Shown here in pieces: positions 1 to 8,469 of a stretch of DNA of 64,000 bases. The DNA is from Halocynthiibacter sp. SDUM655004 (GTDB lineage: Bacteria > Pseudomonadota > Alphaproteobacteria > Rhodobacterales > Rhodobacteraceae): positions 558,001-622,000 of the forward strand of contig NZ_JAPDUG010000002.1 in NCBI RefSeq assembly GCF_026015885.1, in the 5' to 3' direction. Below the pieces are notes generated by a model, which saw only the letters and a program-made list of their open reading frames with translations, did not search any database and had not been told where the DNA came from. Each line of letters begins with the position of its first letter. The first letter of the stretch is position 1. Made by a program: the position numbers and the translations under genes.

Positions 1-264
1 CGGGTATAGCGCATAGTTCTGGAACACCATGGCGATGTCGCGCTCTTTGGGCACGAGGGTGTTAATTACCGTATCATCAACCGAGATCTCACCGTCGCTG
101 ATGGTTTCCAATCCTGCGATGGAGCGAAGGAGCGTAGACTTACCGCACCCCGACGGGCCAACCAGAACGGTGAACTCACCATCCTTAATGTCGAGATCAA
201 TTCCGTGCAGCACTTCGACCGCGCCATACGATTTCCGAATATTTCTGAGTGTGACAGATCCCAT
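1..264 (-). CDS. Sugar ABC transporter ATP-binding subunit (UgpC/MalK type), 3' part missing
   Basis: This is the N-terminal 88 residues of an ABC ATPase; the rest lies beyond the window edge. The translation starts [14 protein letters not shown] and carries the Walker A motif GPSGCGKST near residue 37, followed by the Q-loop stretch [10 protein letters not shown] at the cut end. These are typical of the UgpC/MalK group that powers carbohydrate importers. It begins 4 bp after the enolase-family gene stops and is the last visible member of the importer operon running leftward from 4509. Its job would be to drive uptake through the two permeases at 1420-3158. The missing C-terminal regulatory domain means substrate clues from that part are not available. 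Confidence 0.93.
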   Translation of the reverse strand, partial: MGSVTLRNIRKSYGAVEVLHGIDLDIKDGEFTVLVGPSGCGKSTLLRSIAGLETISDGEISVDDTVINTLVPKERDIAMVFQNYALYP

Positions 265-268
265 TGGT

Positions 269-1423
269 TTACCCTCTCTTGGTGTCAATTGCGGCGCCGT
301 CAAAGGCTTCCAGTGCATAGTTTGGCGGGCGATTGCCAGCCGGATTGCGGGGGATAGGCACATGCCCATCCGTAATTTTCGGGCGCGGGCCCATAAGTTC
401 GTAAAGAAGGGACTCTTCGCCACGATCCACACATTCAACAAGCGCGCCGCCCTGACGTGTGGCCGCAAGCGCAAGTGCCCAAGGCTGTTCGCATGTGTTG
501 TGCAAGATCACCGGAACCTTTGCCTCATTGGCCAGATCAAGGATCTCAAGTGTCTCGGTAATCCCACCAGCCCAAGCAACATCGGGCTGCAATATTCCGA
601 CAACGCCGGTCCGCAACAAATCCGCGCAATCGGCTTTGGAAAACGCGAAGTTTCCAAGAGCCAGCGAGATTTCTGGATCCAGCCCATCGCGAATTTTCTG
701 CAAGCCCTCAACATCCTGCGGATGAATCGGGTCTTCGATCCACGCAATTGGAATGTCCTTCATCGCCTCTGCGAAACGGAGCGTGTAATCGGCATCCCAC
801 GCAAGGAACGCGTCAATCATGATCGGCACATCAGGGCCAGCCGCTTCTGCAAAACGCTTCATCAAGGCAACATTGGCCTCTAGCCCCTCGCGTCCGGATT
901 CCGGACCGTAAGGCGCCGCAGCTTTTAGGCCAGCAGTAGCAATTCCGTCGAAAGCCTCGGGCCGTGAGGTCGTCATGTAAACAGGAAGCCGTTCGACTTT
1001 AGAACCGCCAAGCTGCTCCAGCAGCGTTCCTGCTGACAATTTCGCCTGTAAATCCCAAAGCGCGATATCAACTCCGGCAACGGCCATCATGGCAAAGCCA
1101 GATCGGTCATTTGGCAGGAGCGCCGCTGACATTTGTGCATTCAGAGTGGCAATATCTTCGCAGACCTCCCCTTCCAGCAACCGCGCCAGATGGCTGTTAA
1201 TGATAAGCTCAACAACCTCCCCGCCGTTCGTGCACCCCCAACCAACGGTGCCGCTCTCGTCCTCAACGCGAACGAACACCTTTTTTGTTGGCCACATCCA
1301 GCTTGCGCGTTGCTCGGCAAACCGCGCAAACTTGGACATAGGAGAGGCAACGCGGGAGGTTTGGAGCTTCTGGTTATTGAAGCCACAATCCACCGCCCGT
1401 GCCATGATCGAGGTGATCTTCAT
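269..1423 (-). CDS. Mandelate racemase/muconate lactonizing enzyme family protein, rhamnonate-dehydratase-like
   Basis: A 384-residue enolase-superfamily protein, probably a sugar-acid dehydratase. The N-terminal capping domain is followed by the barrel. Visible active-site elements are Asp204 (IMIDAF), Glu230 (IEDP), Asp281 (QPDVAWAGG) and His308 (ILHNT), which fit the Asp/His dyad and metal ligands of the mandelate racemase/L-rhamnonate dehydratase groups. The stretch around residues 170-245 resembles L-rhamnonate dehydratase most closely as I recall that family. The third metal ligand, normally Glu in a GE motif, is Asn258 in LGNFAF, so activity or substrate may differ. It sits inside the ABC importer operon (4-bp overlap with the permease start), which suggests it acts on the imported compound. 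The exact substrate is not known. Confidence 0.88.
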   Translation of the reverse strand: MKITSIMARAVDCGFNNQKLQTSRVASPMSKFARFAEQRASWMWPTKKVFVRVEDESGTVGWGCTNGGEVVELIINSHLARLLEGEVCEDIATLNAQMSAALLPNDRSGFAMMAVAGVDIALWDLQAKLSAGTLLEQLGGSKVERLPVYMTTSRPEAFDGIATAGLKAAAPYGPESGREGLEANVALMKRFAEAAGPDVPIMIDAFLAWDADYTLRFAEAMKDIPIAWIEDPIHPQDVEGLQKIRDGLDPEISLALGNFAFSKADCADLLRTGVVGILQPDVAWAGGITETLEILDLANEAKVPVILHNTCEQPWALALAATRQGGALVECVDRGEESLLYELMGPRPKITDGHVPIPRNPAGNRPPNYALEAFDGAAIDTKRG

Positions 1424-2277
1424 CCTTTCACAGCCCCGGCAAGAAGGCCGCGTGTGAAGTAACGCTGTCCGAAGAGGAAAATCAGCATGATCGGCAAGGC
1501 CACAATCGTCGCGGCGGCACCAACGTACTGGAATTCCAGCGTGAAGAGTTCGACAAAGCTGGCAAGCCCGATTGTTACGGTCTTGTGCTCATTTGATTCA
1601 AGCAGGATCGAAGCAAAGGCAAATTCAGACCACGCGCCAACGAAGTGCCACATCGCAGCAGTAATCAGCGCAGGCGTAGCCAGTGGAAGAACCACCATGA
1701 CCATGCTTTGCAAGCGGCTCGCACCATCCATCATCGCGCTTTCTTCAAGTTCGCGCGGAATCTCGCGGAGGCTAGACGCGATGATCCATGTCGCAAACGG
1801 CAACCCGAAAGCAGAGTAAAGAAGCACCAATCCGATCAAACTATCCTGAAGACCCAGCATGCTCATGAGGCGATATGTGGGAAGCAAGAGTGCTGCGCCT
1901 TGGAACATTCGGCTGATGAGTAGCCCACCGAGTATGAGATCGCGGCCCGGAAAGTTTAGTCGAGCGAAGGCATAACCGGCGAGCGTTCCAAAGATCAGAA
2001 CGATGATTGTCGAGCTGACAGCAATGAAGAAGCTATTGCCGATAAGCTGTGGCCAATCAAGGAGCTGGCCCTTTTGGTGGGTCGGCGAGAACAGTGCCTT
2101 ATAAGCTTCCAGTGTCGGCGCTTCGGGCCAGAAGGAGATTGGCAGTTGCGCCAGTTCAGGCTGTGTCTTGAAGGAGGCCAGGAAAAGCCAGAACACCGGA
2201 AACAAGACGTAGATCGAGATAACGAGGCCAATAAGACCAAGCATGATCCAATTAAGTGTACGCGGTTGTTCGTTCAT
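1420..2277 (-). CDS. Carbohydrate ABC transporter permease (MalG type)
   Basis: A 285-residue inner-membrane permease of the binding-protein-dependent MalG/UgpE group. About six hydrophobic segments are visible. The cytoplasmic EAA-type loop is present as EESAMMDGASRLQSMVMVVLP near residues 178-198, the site that docks the ATPase. It overlaps the upstream permease by 4 bp and the downstream dehydratase by 4 bp, so these genes are translationally coupled in one operon. Together with the gene at 2274-3158 it would form the heterodimeric channel for the compound delivered by the binding protein at 3193-4509. Confidence 0.93.
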   Translation of the reverse strand: MNEQPRTLNWIMLGLIGLVISIYVLFPVFWLFLASFKTQPELAQLPISFWPEAPTLEAYKALFSPTHQKGQLLDWPQLIGNSFFIAVSSTIIVLIFGTLAGYAFARLNFPGRDLILGGLLISRMFQGAALLLPTYRLMSMLGLQDSLIGLVLLYSAFGLPFATWIIASSLREIPRELEESAMMDGASRLQSMVMVVLPLATPALITAAMWHFVGAWSEFAFASILLESNEHKTVTIGLASFVELFTLEFQYVGAAATIVALPIMLIFLFGQRYFTRGLLAGAVKG

Positions 2278-3158
2278 TTCGATGCCTCCGAAGCCCAGGA
2301 GCGGCGGTTAACGTAGAGATAGAGAGCGACGATCGACACCAGCATCACGAGATTGATCACGGACATGGCGGAAGCAACGCCCCAATTGAAGAACTCGAAG
2401 CTCTGCTGATAGATGTATGTCGCCATGATTTGGCTGGCGTTTGCAGGGCCACCGCCCGTCATGATCCACGGCAGCGCGAATTCAGCGGTGATCCAGATCA
2501 TCGAAATGACGGTCACAGCAGTTAGCGAGAATGCGATATTCGGCAACGTCACAAAGCGGAAGCGCTCTACGGCATTCGCGCCATCCATTCGCGCAGCTTC
2601 AACCTGATCGTCAGGGACAGCGCGGATCGCAGCGCACAGAATGAGTGCAACGAGCGGCATCTTACGCCAAACAAGCACCACCACGAGCATCCACATCACT
2701 AGCTTCGGATCGCCCATGAAGGAGATGGTTCCTTCGGTAAGCCCTGTCGATTCAAGGGTTTGACCAATGATTCCGACTTGACCGTGAAGCATCCATTTCC
2801 AAGCCATTGCGGTGACCACATCAGGCAGCACCCAAGGCAAAAGGATCAGCGCGCGCAGCCATCCGGTAACTTTAGAGTCAATCGCGAGATATGCGCCGAC
2901 CCCTAGACCGACACTTACGCAAAGTAGCGTGCCGCCAAGGATCCAAATCGCGGTATTTTTGAGTACCAACCCGAAGACCGGATCGGCCCAAAGGGCACGG
3001 AAGTTATTCAACGTGCCAAAGCCGCGTTCCTGCCCCATCACAACCTGTGTGAGGCTAAGAGTTGCAACATTGTAGGTGGGCCCGACGACAAATGCCAAGA
3101 CAGCGGCCACTACGGGCAAAATTAGAGCATACGCCAGAAAACGATCGCTTTTCAGCAT
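2274..3158 (-). CDS. Carbohydrate ABC transporter permease (MalF type)
   Basis: A 294-residue inner-membrane permease of the MalF/UgpA group, the first permease of the importer. An N-terminal membrane segment (LAYALILPVVAAVLAFVVG) is followed by several more hydrophobic spans. The EAA-type loop is present as VEAARMDGANAVERFRFVTLP near residues 190-210. It lies 34 bp after the binding-protein gene and overlaps the next permease by 4 bp (ATGA). It is shorter than E. coli MalF and lacks that protein's large periplasmic loop, as is usual in this subgroup. Substrate is inferred only from the neighbouring catabolic genes. Confidence 0.93.
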   Translation of the reverse strand: MLKSDRFLAYALILPVVAAVLAFVVGPTYNVATLSLTQVVMGQERGFGTLNNFRALWADPVFGLVLKNTAIWILGGTLLCVSVGLGVGAYLAIDSKVTGWLRALILLPWVLPDVVTAMAWKWMLHGQVGIIGQTLESTGLTEGTISFMGDPKLVMWMLVVVLVWRKMPLVALILCAAIRAVPDDQVEAARMDGANAVERFRFVTLPNIAFSLTAVTVISMIWITAEFALPWIMTGGGPANASQIMATYIYQQSFEFFNWGVASAMSVINLVMLVSIVALYLYVNRRSWASEASK

Positions 3159-3192
3159 CGTCGGGCCCTCCTTTTTTCGTGTGTTTACTTAA

Positions 3193-4509
3193 TTAGCCGC
3201 GGATCAGATCAATCTGTGCCTGAGCAGCGGTTGTTGCTTCGTCCAGCGCTTCCTGAGGTGTTTTCTGTCCCAGAACAGCCTGCTGGATCGCAGTACCAAG
3301 AGCGGATTCAATCGCAGAAACCCCGATAAAGCGTGGCATCGGTGCAGCGCCCGCAAAGAGCGAACCCTCTTCATACGACTTAACCCAATTCGGCCATGCC
3401 TCTTTAAGCTCGGCATTGTCCCAAGCCGCTTTGCCAGCTGGGATACGCGCGATTTCAGGCTGACCGCCCCAGATTTCAAGCTGATCGTCCTGTGACCAGA
3501 AATCGAGATACTCGACCGCGGCTTCCGGATTCTCCGAACGCGCTGAAACCATGAGCATTGCGGTGCCGTCCATAATTGCGTTGACCGGCTCAAAGCTGCC
3601 AGTTGGCGTATCTGGGCGCGGCATCGGAACGCCTGTCCAACGCACATCATCATTCACGCCCCAAGGTGTATTGAGCCAAGACAGACCAATCCACATCGCC
3701 GAACGCCCCTGCCCAAACAGCTGCGCCGTATCGCGGAAGAAGGTTTCGGTGAGTGACGTGGACGCTGGGGTAGAACCATCAGCAATTACATCCACATAGA
3801 ACTGAAGCGCGTCGACCACACCAGGATCATTCAGAGTGACTTTTCCGCTCTCCTCATCAAAGATCCGACCACCGTTTGCATAGGCGAGACCTTCAAAGAT
3901 GTTGATATCAACCGGAGCTGTAGTTGCAGGGAACGCCAATCCAGGACGGTCTGGTTTGGTCATCGCTTTGGCATATTCGCGCAATTCGCTCCATGTTTCA
4001 GGTGGACGATCAAAGCCTGCTTCTTCCATCGCATCGAGGTTGATCGCAAGGAAGCTCGCCATGTCTACATATGTTGGAAGCGCATAAAGCTTACCATCAT
4101 GCATACCTGACTCGAATACCTCCGGAACGATACGCTCTTTCCATTCGGCGATCTTGTCACCCGCAATATCATCCAGCGGCTGAAGCATGCCAAAGCCAGC
4201 AAACTCTGGAATATCCTGACCAAATGCGATGATCACATCCGCAAGGCGGTTCGTTTGGAAGCCCGCGAGGATTTTCTGGCGGCGAATCTGTCCGTTGAAA
4301 TAGGAGTAGTTCAAACCGACATCTGGGTTCGCTGACGTAAATGCATCATTACGCAGAGCCCACTGCTCTACTTCCTGAGGTGTCCCGCCGAATTTCCACA
4401 CCGAAATCTCGCCGGACGCTGCACGCGCGTGATTCAATGGCAACATCGAGACTGCGCCAGCAGCCGTAGTTGTTCCCAGGAATGAGCGACGACTAATTGA
4501 GTTCTTCAT
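3193..4509 (-). CDS. Extracellular sugar-binding protein of the ABC importer, Tat-exported
   Basis: A 438-residue periplasmic solute-binding protein of family 1 (MalE/UgpB-like). The start at 4509 is preferred over one 39 bp upstream because a GGGAGG ribosome-binding site lies just before it and the protein then begins directly with a twin-arginine signal (ISRRSFLGTT) followed by a hydrophobic stretch and a cleavage site near HARA. Motifs such as ALPTYVDMASFLAINLDAME are typical of this family. It is the first gene of the leftward operon and delivers the ligand to the permeases. The promoter should lie in 4510-4695, where the two LacI-type operators are. Export by Tat implies that it folds before secretion. 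Confidence 0.92.
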   Translation of the reverse strand: MKNSISRRSFLGTTTAAGAVSMLPLNHARAASGEISVWKFGGTPQEVEQWALRNDAFTSANPDVGLNYSYFNGQIRRQKILAGFQTNRLADVIIAFGQDIPEFAGFGMLQPLDDIAGDKIAEWKERIVPEVFESGMHDGKLYALPTYVDMASFLAINLDAMEEAGFDRPPETWSELREYAKAMTKPDRPGLAFPATTAPVDINIFEGLAYANGGRIFDEESGKVTLNDPGVVDALQFYVDVIADGSTPASTSLTETFFRDTAQLFGQGRSAMWIGLSWLNTPWGVNDDVRWTGVPMPRPDTPTGSFEPVNAIMDGTAMLMVSARSENPEAAVEYLDFWSQDDQLEIWGGQPEIARIPAGKAAWDNAELKEAWPNWVKSYEEGSLFAGAAPMPRFIGVSAIESALGTAIQQAVLGQKTPQEALDEATTAAQAQIDLIRG

Positions 4510-4547
4510 ATATTCCTCCCTTTGACGCAATCTGCGCTTCTCCAACA

Positions 4548-4569
4548 CAATGATGTTCGTATATCATTG
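4548..4569. promoter_or_regulatory. Putative LacI-family operator 1
   Basis: A 22-bp imperfect palindrome with perfect 7-bp arms, CAATGAT and ATCATTG, around the centre GTTCGTAT. It lies 39 bp before the binding-protein start and is repeated with few changes at 4591-4612. A central CG and near-symmetric arms are typical of LacI-family operators. The divergent regulator gene next to it makes it the obvious binding site. Function is inferred. Confidence 0.72.
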
Positions 4570-4590
4570 CTTATTGACGGACGTTATTGG

Positions 4591-4612
4591 CAATGATACT
4601 CGTATGTCAATG
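4591..4612. promoter_or_regulatory. Putative LacI-family operator 2
   Basis: A second copy of the same 22-bp element, sharing the pattern CAATGATnnTCGTATnTCAnTG with the box at 4548-4569. The start-to-start distance is 43 bp, close to four helical turns, so two repressor dimers could bind the same face of the DNA. It lies 84 bp before the LacI-type gene and could repress both divergent transcripts. Confidence 0.7.
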
Positions 4613-4695
4613 GAAATTTTCTAAGCCTCTTGCGAAGCGTGAACACTGCTCCCAATGTACGCCTAAGCAAACAAGAAACACCGAAAGGCTCTCTA

Positions 4696-5715
4696 ATGGC
4701 GGAAAACAAAAACAAAAAAGTGACGCTCAAGGATGTGTCAAAAGCGGCTGGGCTTTCGCTTATCACAGTCTCGCGCGCACTTCGTCAGCCAGAGACAGTT
4801 CACGAAAAAACTCGCGAGAAAGTCCAGAAGACTATCGAAGAGATCGGATACATCCCGAATCTTACCGCGCGATCTTTGGTCTCACAGCGCTCTGATATGA
4901 TCGGCGTTGTTGTCCCGATTCTTGCAAGCTCGCTATTTGCAGACTTTGCACAAGGTATCAGCCATATTTTGGAGCCTCGCAAACAGCAGATGCTTTTGGC
5001 GGTCAGCGACTGGTCCCCGAAGAAAGAAGAAGAAGCCGTCCGAACTTTCATCGCGCGCCAAGCTGATGCGATCATTGTAACGGGCTTCTCTCATACAGAT
5101 GCGACCCGAAAGCTCTTGGCCAACTTTTCTGGCCCTGTCGTCGAAGCTTGGAACCTCAACAAGCAAGTCACAGATAGTGTGGTTGGTTTTGACAACTATG
5201 CCGCTGCGGTCGACATGACTCGCTACCTGATAGATCGAGGGTACGAGGATATTGTCATGGTCGGCGGCCACTCCGAACACAACGATCAGGCCGCTGACCG
5301 AACGCGTGGCGTCATGGATACGCTTCGCGCCGCTGGACGGTCTGTTGATGAATCAACGGTTATCGAATTTGAAAACCCAGCGACCATCGATGCCGGCGTC
5401 AATCTCATGAAGAACTTGATGGCGCGTAAAAAGCGTCCTGATGCGCTCTTTTTCCTCGCAGAACTTCCCGCACAGGGCGCGATGCTTTGGTGCCAATCAA
5501 ACGGCGTTTCCGTGCCTGACGAGGTCGCGATTGCAGGGTTTGGCGATCTTAGCATGTCCTCACTCCTGCCGGTTCCATTAACGACAGTTCAAATTCGTGG
5601 CCGCGCAATCGGTCTTCAATCCGCTCAATTGGTTATCGACCGCCTTGATGGCGAAGTAACCGAACCGGCAATTCACGACATCGGCTATCGCCTTCAAATC
5701 AGGCAAAGCACATGA
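4696..5715 (+). CDS. LacI/GntR-family transcriptional regulator
   Basis: A 339-residue repressor with a classic LacI helix-turn-helix at residues 9-30 (VTLKDVSKAAGLSLITVSRA) and a periplasmic-binding-like effector domain behind it. The ATG at 4696 is chosen over an upstream in-frame ATG because it begins directly before the HTH and has a GAAAGG ribosome-binding site. It is transcribed divergently from the importer operon and in the same direction as the three catabolic genes at 5738-8450, 22 bp ahead of the first. Two matching operators lie in the divergent region. It most likely senses the imported sugar or an oxidised intermediate; the ligand is unknown. Confidence 0.92.
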   Translation: MAENKNKKVTLKDVSKAAGLSLITVSRALRQPETVHEKTREKVQKTIEEIGYIPNLTARSLVSQRSDMIGVVVPILASSLFADFAQGISHILEPRKQQMLLAVSDWSPKKEEEAVRTFIARQADAIIVTGFSHTDATRKLLANFSGPVVEAWNLNKQVTDSVVGFDNYAAAVDMTRYLIDRGYEDIVMVGGHSEHNDQAADRTRGVMDTLRAAGRSVDESTVIEFENPATIDAGVNLMKNLMARKKRPDALFFLAELPAQGAMLWCQSNGVSVPDEVAIAGFGDLSMSSLLPVPLTTVQIRGRAIGLQSAQLVIDRLDGEVTEPAIHDIGYRLQIRQST

Positions 5716-5737
5716 GCCAAAAGGAGAACGGCGCAGC

Positions 5738-6793
5738 ATGGTAAAAGCAGCGATCATCGGTGCGGGGCATTTCGCATACCGTATGCATATCCCCGTCCTA
5801 GCAAAACGCAATGAGGTCGAGCTCGACAGCGTCTGCAGGCTTGGTCAAAAAGAGCTTAACCTCATCAAGGATGAGTTCGGCTTCAATTTCGCGACCGAAG
5901 ACTGGCGCGAGATTCTTGATCGGGACATCGCCATCGCCGTCATCTCCTCTCCGCACAACCTTCATTTTGAGCAAGCAAAAGCATTCCTTGAAAAAGGCTG
6001 TCATGTTCTGGTGGAGAAACCGATGTGCCTTGAGCCAGAACACGCTTGGGAGCTTGTTGAAACAGCGCGAAAAGCAAATCGGGAACTGCTGGTTGCATAT
6101 GGCTGGAACTATAAGCCCGGCCTTGACGAGATGCGCGATATGATTGCGCAAATCGGCGCGATCGAACATGTGGTTTGTCATATGGCCTCGTTCACACGCT
6201 CAATATTCGCAGGCGGCGAATTGGCCAAGTGGCGGCACATCGCAATTCAACCCGATCGCAGCACATGGGAATCACCGGATCAGGGCGGCGGCTATGCCTA
6301 CGGCCAGCTCTCGCACGCGCTCGGGATATTATACTGGCTTACTGATCTGCGCTGCTCTTCGGTTCGTTCGATGCTATTTGATGCGCCTTCGACGATTGAC
6401 TTACACGATGCTGCAGCAGTTCGCTTTGATAACGGCGCCACGGGCGTCTTTTCAGGAAGCTGTGGCGTCCCACACGGACACGGATTTGAGGTCGATATTA
6501 GGATCTATGGCAGCACCGGTTCGGTGTTGTTGGACATCGAAACCCAGCGGCTCGTGCTGAAACTTCCAGACGGTGAAACCAAAGTTGCCGAAGTTCCTGA
6601 TGGAGCATGGGCATACAGTTGCGAAGGACCCGCTGATCGGCTGGTCGATATAGCCCTTGGTAACGGCAAGAATGAAAGCCCCGGCGATGTTGGCGCCCGA
6701 GCCGTAGAAACACTGCACGCCATAATTCATTCCGGACAATCCAATGGCGCAGAATTCAAGATAAATCAAACACATAAGGTATCAGAGACATGA
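5738..6793 (+). CDS. Gfo/Idh/MocA-family oxidoreductase
   Basis: A 351-residue NAD(P)-dependent sugar or polyol dehydrogenase. The Rossmann motif is IIGAGHFA at residues 6-13 and the family's EKP signature, whose Lys contacts cofactor and substrate, is Glu93-Lys94-Pro95. The C-terminal half is the usual substrate-binding alpha/beta domain. An AAGGAG ribosome-binding site precedes the ATG. The stop overlaps the next gene's start (ATGA at 6790-6793), so it is coupled to the SDR. It probably performs one oxidation in the pathway, such as sugar to lactone; direction and substrate are inferred from context. Confidence 0.9.
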   Translation: MVKAAIIGAGHFAYRMHIPVLAKRNEVELDSVCRLGQKELNLIKDEFGFNFATEDWREILDRDIAIAVISSPHNLHFEQAKAFLEKGCHVLVEKPMCLEPEHAWELVETARKANRELLVAYGWNYKPGLDEMRDMIAQIGAIEHVVCHMASFTRSIFAGGELAKWRHIAIQPDRSTWESPDQGGGYAYGQLSHALGILYWLTDLRCSSVRSMLFDAPSTIDLHDAAAVRFDNGATGVFSGSCGVPHGHGFEVDIRIYGSTGSVLLDIETQRLVLKLPDGETKVAEVPDGAWAYSCEGPADRLVDIALGNGKNESPGDVGARAVETLHAIIHSGQSNGAEFKINQTHKVSET

Positions 6794-7530
6794 CACAGTT
6801 TGCCAATCAAACCGCCATCGTGACGGGCGGCGCCCAAGGTATCGGATTTGCTGCAGCAGGCCGACTTGCCGAAGGTGGCGCTCAGGTGGCGATCTGGGAC
6901 CGCGATGCTGCCCTCGCGGAAGAGGCCGCAGCTAAAATTGGCGGAGGGGCCTTTGCTTGCGAGGTCGATGTGTCCTCTTGGGAGAGCGTCGAAGCCGCCA
7001 TGGCCAAAACGCTTGAGAAAACGGGCCGCGCAGACATTCTCGTAAACTCCGCTGGAGTTGCCGGCTCTAATGGCCCGTTGGCGGAATACCCCGTAGAGGA
7101 GTTCCGTGCGATCACAGAAATCAACCTCCTTGGAACTTTCCATGTTAACCGCGCTGTTGTGCCAACGATGAAGGCGCAATCTTACGGCCGCATTGTCAAC
7201 ATCGCCTCCGTCGCTGGCAAAGAGGGCAACCCGAACGCAAGCGCCTATTCCGCATCCAAAGCGGGCGTTATCGGGCTTACCAAATCACTTGGCAAAGAAC
7301 TGGCCGACATAGACATTGCGGTGAACTGCGTCACGCCAGCCGCAGCACGCACTCGGATTTTCGATCAAATGAAGCAAGAACACATCGACTATATGCTTTC
7401 TAAAATTCCGCGTGGGCGCTTTCTTGAACTGAACGAAGCCGCAGCAATGATTGCTTGGCTCTGCTCGCCGGAAAACAGCTTCACCACGGCTTCGGTCTTT
7501 GATCTCTCCGGCGGTCGGGCAACCTACTAA
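6790..7530 (+). CDS. Short-chain dehydrogenase/reductase (SDR)
   Basis: A 246-residue classical SDR. Cofactor motif TGGAQGIG is at residues 12-19, NSAG at 86-89, and the catalytic residues are Ser140, Tyr153 and Lys157 (YSASK). Asp37 after the second strand favours NAD over NADP. It overlaps its neighbours at both ends (ATGA before, TAATG after), so the three catabolic genes are one coupled unit. In deoxysugar oxidation pathways SDRs act either on the free sugar or on the 2-keto-3-deoxy acid made by the dehydratase. Either role fits here. Confidence 0.92.
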   Translation: MTQFANQTAIVTGGAQGIGFAAAGRLAEGGAQVAIWDRDAALAEEAAAKIGGGAFACEVDVSSWESVEAAMAKTLEKTGRADILVNSAGVAGSNGPLAEYPVEEFRAITEINLLGTFHVNRAVVPTMKAQSYGRIVNIASVAGKEGNPNASAYSASKAGVIGLTKSLGKELADIDIAVNCVTPAAARTRIFDQMKQEHIDYMLSKIPRGRFLELNEAAAMIAWLCSPENSFTTASVFDLSGGRATY

Positions 7531-8450
7531 TGCCCTACCAAGGTACAAGCTTCCTTGATGGTATCGAGCTTGTCGATGCGCATCACCACTTCTGGGAGCT
7601 GGACCGGTTCCCATATAAGTGGCTTGCCCCAAATTCAGGCAAAGGCCGCTTTGGAAGCAAAGAAACCTTGCGGCGTGACTATCTCCCTGAAACCTACCTC
7701 GCGGAATTTGGTGACTTGCCGCTTTCCGCGAGCGTTCATGTTCAGGCGAATTGTGGTGCCGACGATCCGGTTGATGAAACCGCATGGCTTCAACATCTGT
7801 CTGACACAACGGGCTGGCCAACGGCAATCGTTGCGGAAGTCGATCTACTCGATGCAACAGCTCAGAACCAGATTGGCAGACATGCTGCCTACCCCGCATT
7901 CCGCGGCATTCGCGCTTCCGTCACTTGGGACGAAGCGGGACGCTGGCGGAATGCCATACGCCCCGGCGTAATGGGCGCACCCGAGTTTCGTGAAACTCTC
8001 ACCACCCTTGAAGACCGCAACCTCTGCTTAGAGATCGTAATTGTGCCGGAACAGTTTTCCGAACTCATCAATCTCGCGCAAGCGCACCCAGATTTAAAGA
8101 TTGTCGTAAACCATTTCGGAACTCTCGAGCCAGAGCAACCAGACAACGCAGCAACTTGGCGCGCGGGTATCACTAAACTGCGAGACATTTCAAACGTCTA
8201 CTTCAAGCTCTCGGGGCTTTGGACTGTTGCACTCGATTGGTCGCCTGAAGTCCTAACGCCTTTTGTCGATCATCTCGTCTCAACCATTGGCGCCGATCGC
8301 GTCATGTATGGTTCAAACCTCCCTGTGGAGGCCGTGAACTGTTCGCTGGAGAAACAGTTCACCCAACTAGCTGAAATCCTTAGGAATAGGCGCCAAGCCG
8401 AGATCGAGCAGATTTTCTCTGGCACTGCGCGAAAGGTTTATCGACTTTAG
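7530..8450 (+). CDS. Amidohydrolase-2 family protein, probable sugar lactonase
   Basis: A 306-residue metal-dependent hydrolase of the amidohydrolase-2 family that contains L-fucono- and L-rhamnono-lactonases. The N-terminal HxH motif is His18-His20 in VDAHHHFWELDRF, a stretch characteristic of the lactonase branch. Further family motifs are NHFG near residue 195 and YGSNLPVE near residue 260. Its start codon overlaps the SDR stop (TAATG). With a dehydratase and two dehydrogenases nearby, hydrolysis of an aldonolactone is the most economical role. It could also act on another cyclic ester. Confidence 0.88.
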   Translation: MPYQGTSFLDGIELVDAHHHFWELDRFPYKWLAPNSGKGRFGSKETLRRDYLPETYLAEFGDLPLSASVHVQANCGADDPVDETAWLQHLSDTTGWPTAIVAEVDLLDATAQNQIGRHAAYPAFRGIRASVTWDEAGRWRNAIRPGVMGAPEFRETLTTLEDRNLCLEIVIVPEQFSELINLAQAHPDLKIVVNHFGTLEPEQPDNAATWRAGITKLRDISNVYFKLSGLWTVALDWSPEVLTPFVDHLVSTIGADRVMYGSNLPVEAVNCSLEKQFTQLAEILRNRRQAEIEQIFSGTARKVYRL

Positions 8451-8469
8451 TCGGCAGAACTTAAAGCCA

